Source: Protea cynaroides
Lineage: Eukaryota > Streptophyta > Magnoliopsida > Proteales > Proteaceae
Length of the DNA: 64,000 nucleotides
Direction of reading: 5' to 3'
Assembly (NCBI GenBank): GCA_028583415.1
Contig: CM053269.1
Coordinates: 34,104,254 to 34,168,253 of the forward strand
Shown: positions 57,587-64,000 of the stretch, in pieces
How positions within the stretch are numbered: the first letter of the stretch is position 1
How the letters are laid out: the number at the start of each line of letters is the position of its first letter
Made by a program: the position numbers and the translations under genes
The notes under the pieces: model-generated
Seen by the model: only the letters and a program-made list of their open reading frames with translations
What the model was told of the DNA's origin: nothing
Database searches by the model: none

Positions 57587-58969
57587 ATGGCTCGTACCAA
57601 AGTACCCAGAGTTCGCGATCCTCTTCGTTTCCGTTCCAACGAAGCCGAGGCACAGTATGCCCACTACGCTCGTAAGAAAGTAGAGGGAGGTCGTAAGGTG
57701 AACTTGGCTGAGTTAGCCCTGTTCAATGTGGAGAGAGCATTTGGTGATATGGGATGGCTCCCTGTCATCACGTACGACGCGTGTATCCGTCCGGATTTGG
57801 TACGCCAGTTCTATTGTAACCTCCAGGTGGTGGGGGATTACAATGATGTTGAGAGGGGCAATGAGCTTCGCATCACGAGCTGCGTCAAGGGAGTTGACAT
57901 CTCGTTTGATTATCGACAGCTGGCCGACCTACTCGGCATTTCCTATGCTGGCCCCATGGTTTTCTGTGCTCCTCGAGAGCCCCAGTTTTTCTCTCTTCAG
58001 ATGAGGGCCGAGATCGACAGTCAGCTCATCCGACCTGATCGCTGGCAGATGAGAGCGTGCTATCTACGTTTAGATCCACGGGTATATTGCAAGATCATAC
58101 ATCATAACTTGATACCGCAGAGTGGTCATTACGAGAGGGTCTCCCAGCTGACCCAGTATCTCCTATACTGTATATGCACTCGGCAGCCCGTCTGCCTTCC
58201 ATACATCATTATGTGTACCATGATCACTGCCACGTTGCCCAGTCACATCGGCAACCTTCCTTATGGTCGCATGATCACTACCTTGCTTACTCGCCTGGGG
58301 GTTGATTTAGTGGATGAGAAGATTCAGGAGAAGTCCTTCTCATCGCCTCTAGATTGGGAGGCTATTTGCAAGATGGGCATGCGGGATGGTCAAGTCAGTG
58401 ATGAGGAGAGGAACGCGATGGTGCGCCCTAGCACTCGCGTAGAGATAGCTGACGCTGAGCCAGCAGCAGCAGCCGCTGGAGTTCATAGAGAGCCTGCTGA
58501 TGATGATGACCGTCTGTACATGGATGTGGACTCCATACCACCTCCTTCACCTACACATGCTGCTGGAGCTAGTACTTCTTACGCGGCTGGTCCTTTACAT
58601 GCGGCTGGTCCTTCACACCCACCTTCTGATATGATGGGGATATTGCATGAGATCAGAGAGGCTCAGCGCAGATCTGATCTGAGGATGGGGAAGTTACTAG
58701 ACGCTCAGCGTGTGAGAGTGGATGAGCTACTAGACGCCCAACGCATATCAGACATGAGGATGGGAGTGCTCATAGATGCTCAGCGCCGGTCAGATATGCA
58801 GATGGAGGAGCTTTTGGGTGCTCAACGTGGGACTAATCAGCGGGTAGCTGATCTTACAGCTAGTCTTTAGACGACCCAGACTCAGATAGCCTGGTTGACT
58901 AGACTCTACGCTGATGATTATGACAGAGATCGTGAGGCACTGCCTCCTTCTTCGCCTCCAGCTTCATGA
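57587..58969 (+). CDS. Antisense ORF in Tekay leader; 'putative plant transposon protein' domain-like
   Basis: ATG at 57587 (MARTKVPRVRDPLRFRSNEA), open for 427 codons to TAG at 58868-58870. The same frame then stays open for 32 more codons to TGA 58967-58969, so the TAG may be a late nonsense mutation. Residues about 50-240 (RPDLVRQFYCNLQVV, GVDISFDYRQLADLLGI, LIPQSGHYERVSQLTQYLLY, LPYGRMITTLLTRLGVDL) look like the plant transposon-associated domain of unknown function that I know as PF20167/Transposase_32. An Ala/Pro/His-rich linker follows, then a coiled coil with repeated LLDAQRxRxD units (about 350-427). It is transcribed away from gag, against the element's own transcript. Function unknown. 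The domain match is from memory and unsearched. Confidence 0.7.
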
Positions 58970-59234
58970 TTGTATTTATTTCCTTTCATTGTACTACAAA
59001 GTAACTGTTCGGGTTGTGGACTGTACTCTGCTTTATCTATTTATATACGTTTGTTTCTCTCTCATTGTATTTAATATTGTTCCCCCTTTAATAGATGCAT
59101 TATTCTCTTTTCAAATTTGGTCTCAAACATCACTTGTGCTTAGAGTGTGTTAATATTACAATTTTTACTTTTATCCTATCTCAGTTCACAATTCGACGTG
59201 AAAGTATGCTAGGTTAGCGGACACGGCCTGAGAT

Positions 59235-59246
59235 GCTCTGATACCA
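59235..59246 (-). other. Primer binding site of Tekay element
   Basis: Sense TGGTATCAGAGC three bases after the 5' LTR end, complementary to initiator tRNA-Met, usual for Tekay. It fixes the element's orientation as minus. Confidence 0.92.
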
Positions 59247-59249
59247 AGT

Positions 59250-61510
59250 TGTCACACCCCAATTCCACACTCTTCAGAATGGTGTGATGAACCGCTAGCA
59301 AACCAACGATTCAACCAGTATCTTGGACAGACGATATCCGTTTTATCTAAACCTCATACATTCACATTCAAAATCAGAATAAATACACAATAACAAAGTC
59401 TTATAGTAAAATGAACTGAGAATCTACTATGATATTAATATTTAAATAACAAATTATTCTGTGTCAACTAAGACATAAATAAATATCAAATACATATCTT
59501 TACTAAATCCAAATAATGGAAATAACATCTAATCGAATACACATGAGTTGCACTCGCAAGAGGAGTCATGCGTATCCACTTCATCTTCAACTTCCATCGC
59601 CGCCATGTGCCCGTACACTGAAGCATTGACATAATCTTCGACGGTAGTACCTACATCATCAACTAAAAATATTCAACGTCGAGGGGGTGAGCACACATCA
59701 TGGATCAGTGAGCAAACAAAACAATGCAACAATACATATGCATGCAATCAATTCATATCTTTGGTCTGGTTTAAAGTTTGCAATATGCAATAGAAAGGTT
59801 TGGGTGGTCAAAGGTTAACGTTTATTGACCCCTTCTCTATACACAAGTGTGTGACGCCGTCCGAAGGTAACATTTATCATCGACTCACAAGCACCCAATT
59901 CATGAACATTGTACAACAAAGGTTAACGTTTATTGCTGTACATTTCCATACCAACACGTAAGCCCCTGTTGGCGAGGGCTTGCAAACTGGACTCGCAACT
60001 AACCAATCCTAATGCCAAACAGTGTATCCAAGGCCTCACCCCAGCATCCCTCAGAACGTCCATAGAGATAGAGCTAAGGCCCCCCGGTAGAGTCAGAGAC
60101 TACAAGGACCGAGACCATCTCCCCTGATACTCTACGACGTAATAGTTCTGCTAAAGTAATGGCGATACAACGATGCTAATGCACAAGACTTGAGTTAGAG
60201 ATAGAGCTAAAGTGCTGAGGCCCAGCCTATTACACTCCCCCTGATACTCGCTCGCATCAAGTACTCCAACCACACACATACATTCACATGTCTATTCCTA
60301 TCATCATCATCATTATCATGTTATAAACAATAAAGTAAATATGCATGAACATTAAATAGAAATATTGGATGACATGTTGAATGCACATTACAAGCATGTT
60401 CGCATAGAATCAAGCATAGCATTGGACTTAAGAAATAAAACAGTTTATTATTAACCAATTAGTTAAGAGTCTTATTTTCTCACCTTAGCTTGCTAGTAGA
60501 TCCTCTTTCAAGCTTTAAAATCACTTTTATATTGTTATTATATTGCTAGAAGACCTAACAAAGTCGATAAAATTTAATTAGAACTAATTCTGAATTTAAA
60601 AACCATACTGTTAACTGGGGGTCGGAGCTAGGGTCTGAGTTATGACCGACCCTAGGTGCGACCACCCCTATTCTGGGCTTCCCGAACAATGGGGGTCGAT
60701 GCTCAGGGTCTGGTAGGGTCGATTGGCCATCGACCCCCATGCGACCCCCTGTGGGTTTTGTCGATTTTTCTTCCTTCAGCCCATTCTTCGTGTTTGGGGT
60801 CCTATGGCTTGCTCCTACAGTCCATTCCACACATGTTCTATGGCCTAGAACCATGATTCATCCACCTATATGGCTTTCATGATTTCTCCCATGGTTTTCC
60901 ATGAAAACCTAACCATGGGTTTGGGTTTCTCCGAGATCATTCCCTCTTCATTATCTACTCTAAGGTATTTAGAAACTCATGGAAATAGTATCCATACCTA
61001 AGAAGATTACTCCCTCTCTGCAACTCTTCTCCTTTTGCTTTCTTCTCTTCTTTCCTTCTCTTCTTCTTCTCTTCCTTCTCTTCTCTTTCTCTCAATTCAA
61101 TTAGGGTTCTAAAAGGAGTGAAAGAGGCTTAGGGATGTCCTATTTATAGAGTAGAAACTCCTAAAATAAGTCCCATTGAGATTAGGAAGGAATCCCATTG
61201 AAATTAGAAAAGTTCCCTAATTTCTGTTTTTACCGAGTATCGGGGCTCGATAGGGGGGGTCGGAGATCCCGTCGACCCCTGGTCCTTAAAATGTCCGACC
61301 CCCCATATAAAACTGGGGGTCTGACTTCTATACTGGGGGGTCCGACCCTCCCTTGCTGGGTATGTGACCCTCCCCTTATTTAAGTGTTTTTGGGTCAGTT
61401 TAATACCTAGGATCGTGATCTCCTTCACGCACTTGGTCCATTTGGCTCAACCATGATGGGTAGACCTGGTTCAAGGTGGTAAGATCGGGTTAGTTTGATA
61501 GGGTCTTACA
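59250..61510 (-). repeat. Tekay 5' LTR (2261 bp)
   Basis: Plus strand TGTCACACCCCAATTCC...GGGTCTTACA, next to TSD CATAA. Collinear with the split 3' LTR with few differences. Inverted TATA box at 61141-61150. Contains a remnant of the CEC-x2-C ORF and the GGGTCG clusters. Confidence 0.95.
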
Positions 61511-61515
61511 CATAA

Positions 61516-62437
61516 TCCTTTCTTCATGTGACACAGAACACTTTATTAACTTGCATCCGTCCAATCAGAATGCGCGCGATGGTATCAAGATGCAAAGACC
61601 GCATTACACTCGATCCCGCCTTGATCTGGGCCATTCAAAGTGGATCTGAGCATCGTGGCTTGAATTTGGCCACTGATCTTGCATCTTCTCCTCTTTTTAT
61701 GCCGAAATTGCCCCTAAACAACTTGTGAAATGCCGAAATTGCCCCTAAACAACTTGTGAAATGACTTTTTCGAGCGATCCGACAGAAACTGCGATATCTC
61801 TCTCATCCGACGTCGGAATTGAGTGATTCAAGTTGCGTTGGAAAGATAACTCGATGCTCTACATCTTTCCACTGTCGGATTTTCATGAACCTTCTGCGGG
61901 ACCCACCAAAAATAGGCCCAAAGTTAAAACTCTGTCAAACCTTGGAATTTGAACCCGAAACTTTGCGTGTATGCATGCCAAGTGCCGTGGGCTGTCGTGT
62001 TGGCATGTCACCTTTCCACCACACCTGTGGGTCCCACTCACATTTTTCTCTCCTCTTTCTCTCTCCTCATTCTCGCTCTACAGTCTCTCTCTCTCTCTTC
62101 ATTTACTTTCTTCAATTAATGCTTCAAGATGCCGCAACACTGCCTCATTATCAGAAACTCAAACACATCATCAGAGAAGCTGTGCCACATCACCAGTGGG
62201 GTCCACAGACACTCTCTCTCATCAAATTTGATGTAGAATACCATTTACCTCGCTGCAAGCCATCTGAGACACATGTAAAACACTGTAGAACATACATGCG
62301 AGGTTGCCACATCTATGCCACTGCACTGACACTCTCTCTCTTACACTGACATTCTCTCTCCTCATTTCTTTGACTGAATGCTCACAAACACTGTCACATC
62401 AGCCAAGTTGCCAATAATGACAACATAAAGTCCAACA
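61516..62437 (-). repeat. Right LTR of copia array, 5' portion
   Basis: Resumes the LTR interrupted at 26389. Sense start TGTTGGACTTTATGTTGTC at 62437. Beyond it is non-element DNA (AGCTAGACCAAG). The far end of the array is truncated, so no TSD can be checked. Confidence 0.92.
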
Positions 62438-63249
62438 AGCTAGACCAAGTAGACTGAATTATTGAAACATCAATTACTCATTGTCTCATATGGAATAGAC
62501 GGATAAGAAAATTATGTTCTTTGGAATTGATTGACCATGTAACTCGTATTTATGTGAGATTACCATTATAGTGCCATCTACTAGTCATGTAATAAATATT
62601 AGAGCCATGGATTTAGTTCACCATATTGATATCAACCATTTGTTGATGTTGTATATCTTTTTGGTATAAGACAGATATTGACCAGTTATCGGTCATTACT
62701 AGTCACGTGTTGACTAGTATAGGCCAGTTTCGATCAGCTCTTAGTTACCATACTAATTCAGTAAAACGATACTGTATCACTAGGTATCCATATTGATCAC
62801 AACCAAAACTGATATAACTGATACAATACAGATACCTAAAATTAACCATGAACAGAGCCATATGATTTCTCCATATGATTTTACCATGGTTTCCAATATG
62901 TTTTGTATATCCGAGCCTTCGTGGAACTGTTTGTACAGAGACGGGCCAAATTTAACATGAGACCATCCAAGAGTTCCCAAAATCTATCCAACCATAAGAA
63001 TCACAAATCATCTTGTCCATACGGGGAAAAATTATATTGCATGTGGTATGGTAACAAAGTTCCTAATACAAACATTTACGTAATAACTTTTTCCTTATTT
63101 TATTCCATATTTTTCACCCTTCACTACATCTAAAAGGATACCAAAATGCTAAACAATTTTAACTTCATCTCAGGTCATAATAAACCATTTCTAACACACA
63201 CTAAGCCCAAAAAAAAAATACAAGGAAAAGCTGGGCAACAAGGGCTCAG
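62438..63249. other. Intergenic sequence downstream of the peroxidase gene
   Basis: AT-rich with no coding or repeat structure recognised. The 3' UTR of the peroxidase should lie in its right part. Confidence 0.5.
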
Positions 63250-63801
63250 TTAATTGGTCTTTCTGCAATTGGTTCTGATCTCACCACTAGACCCCGTGAT
63301 TGGACTGAGGTTTCCCATCTTCACCATAGCATTTGAAAAATCAGTTAAGAAGGTGGAGGAGCTAGTACTGTAGGTGGTAACGTCAGAATCCGTGGAGCCA
63401 CCATTGTAGAGCTGTTGGTCAGAGTGTAACAACCCCTTCTTGCTCACCAGGACCTTGAAATAAGCATTATCAAAAGAAGTTGGGCTGATAGTGTCAAGAG
63501 GAGAGAGATTGTTGTCACTACCGGTACTCGGGCAATTTGACTTCAACGATGATGCATAGAATGTATCAATGTTGGTCTCATTGTAGATACGAGCTCTGAA
63601 ATTTGTGCACCTAGCTTGGCCTATGGTGTGAGATCCTGACAGAGCCACCATTTCTTTAGCACTAAAACCTTTCTTGGTAAAAGCAGAGATGAGGCCAGTA
63701 AGATTCAAGGTCGGAGCAGGGATGTCAGTGTTAGCAGTGCTTAAACTTGCTGTGGTCGAATCTCTTCTTCCCAATTGAACAGGCCAGGAAGGGCCACCTA
63801 A
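63250..63801 (-). CDS. Class III secretory peroxidase, 3'-terminal exon (gene continues beyond window)
   Basis: 183 codons and stop: LGGPSWPVQLGRRDSTTASL, then the proximal haem-ligand motif VALSGSHTIGQARC (His 58 of this exon), FYASSLKSNCP, TSFDNAYFKVLVSKKGLLHSDQQL, and MGNLSPITGSSGEIRTNCRK. The acceptor TTTGCTTTGCAG|TTAGGTGG at 63802 sits where class III peroxidases have a conserved intron. The distal His, signal peptide and first 130 or so residues must lie in exons to the right. The usual last intron after the haem-His region is absent here, so the two final exons are fused. Such enzymes oxidise phenolics with H2O2 in the cell wall or vacuole. No stops or frameshifts; it looks functional. 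The frame extends past the acceptor only by chance. Confidence 0.92.
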   Translation of the reverse strand, partial: LGGPSWPVQLGRRDSTTASLSTANTDIPAPTLNLTGLISAFTKKGFSAKEMVALSGSHTIGQARCTNFRARIYNETNIDTFYASSLKSNCPSTGSDNNLSPLDTISPTSFDNAYFKVLVSKKGLLHSDQQLYNGGSTDSDVTTYSTSSSTFLTDFSNAMVKMGNLSPITGSSGEIRTNCRKTN

Positions 63802-64000
63802 CTGCAAAGCAAAAAGATGATAACTAAATATTTGTATATAAATGAGGGTGGGAATATTAAGTGTGACCAAGGCTTGGTTAAATTTAATTTGTCACCAAAA
63901 TTTTAAAATAATTTCACATAGCCACATGAGTACGTGGATCCATTTGGTCACCACATCATCTTCCTTTGTAACTTCGTCCCCAAGTAAGCGAGTCTGAAAT
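63802..64000 (-). other. Intron of the peroxidase gene (partial)
   Basis: AT-rich sequence upstream of the acceptor. No donor or earlier exon motif appears before the window ends. Confidence 0.65.

Larger units (their letters stand above)
26390..61510 (-). mobile_element. Tekay-like Ty3/gypsy chromovirus, nested, TSD CATAA
   Basis: Flanked by CATAA at 26385-26389 and 61511-61515. The 3' LTR (left) is 26390-27617 joined to 50786-51814 (2257 bp); the 5' LTR (right) is 59250-61510 (2261 bp). PBS, long leader, gag, pol (protease, RT, RNase H, integrase, chromodomain-like tail) and PPT are in chromovirus order on the minus strand. Without the LARD the element is about 12 kb. The near-identical LTRs suggest a fairly young insertion, yet pol has many stops. 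A gene on the opposite strand lies in the leader. Lineage call rests on RT/INT style, the C-terminal tail and LTR/PPT form, not on a phylogeny. Confidence 0.9.
20362..62437 (-). mobile_element. Tandem copies of gag-protease-only copia family (copy B), split by nested insertions
   Basis: In sense (minus) order: right LTR (62437-61516 joined to 26389-25084), PBS, gag, protease, PPT, middle LTR (22876-20644), a second PBS, and the first part of a second gag, cut off at about 20362. One LTR with a PPT on one side and a PBS on the other means two internal regions share it, the expected product of unequal recombination between elements or LTRs. Removing 26390-61515 (insert plus one TSD copy) restores a continuous 2228-bp LTR, matching the 2233-bp middle LTR. 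Integrase, RT and RNase H are absent, as in copy A. Confidence 0.85.

Noticed and set aside
62459..63240. Search for another transposon end or gene next to the peroxidase
   Set aside because: Found no terminal repeats, coding motifs or RNA gene.

Overview
This is nuclear DNA from a flowering plant: plant-specific retrotransposon lineages, a CACTA transposon remnant, a tRNA-derived SINE and the last exon of a class III peroxidase. There are no operons, RBS or prokaryotic signals. I cannot name the species. About 80% of the window is transposable elements, and the only convincing host gene is the peroxidase exon at the right edge (63250-63801, minus).

Layout. 1-4028: 3' half of a Ty1/copia element (plus) with gag and protease but no integrase/RT, ending in a 1.94 kb LTR. 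4029-12290: low-density DNA with a possible PDH E1-beta exon fragment, a decayed CACTA element (about 5600-8320, minus) carrying a SINE (5696-5956), a 970-bp element with terminal inverted repeats (9044-10013) and a possible small solo LTR (11449-11680). 12294-13006 and 20136-20362: unidentified host-like sequence interrupted by a complete but dead Ale/Retrofit-type copia element (13007-20135, minus), itself hit by a 2.3 kb solo gypsy LTR (14870-17185, TSD TAGGT). 20362-62437: a nested stack. Level 1 is a tandem internal-LTR-internal-LTR array of the same gag-protease-only copia family (minus). Its right LTR (25084-26389 plus 61516-62437) was split by level 2, a Tekay-like chromovirus (26390-61510, minus, TSD CATAA). 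The left LTR of that element (26390-27617 plus 50786-51814) was split by level 3, a 23 kb non-coding Tat/Ogre-like LARD with LTRs above 6 kb (27618-50780, TSD CTTAG). The 5' LTR of the LARD contains level 4, a solo Tekay-related LTR (33516-35812, TSD GGAAA). 62438-64000: unannotated flank, then the peroxidase.

Most interesting. (1) The Tekay element carries, in its 2.6 kb leader between PBS and gag, a largely open gene on the OPPOSITE strand (57587-58870, or to 58969 past one TAG). It has a textbook 5'-UTR intron and resembles the 'putative plant transposon protein' domain, while gag-pol is riddled with stops. (2) The Tekay-type LTRs, including a much diverged solo copy, all carry a small C-terminal peptide frame ending in a CEC-x2-C motif, plus repeated cassettes pairing ATCAGGGGAGG with TTAGCTCTATCTCTA. 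(3) The copia family at both ends of the window shares one deletion junction that removes integrase-RT-RNase H, so it is a genuine non-autonomous gag-only family. (4) The LARD LTRs contain a roughly 1 kb minisatellite built from TTAGGG...CCCTAA hairpins.
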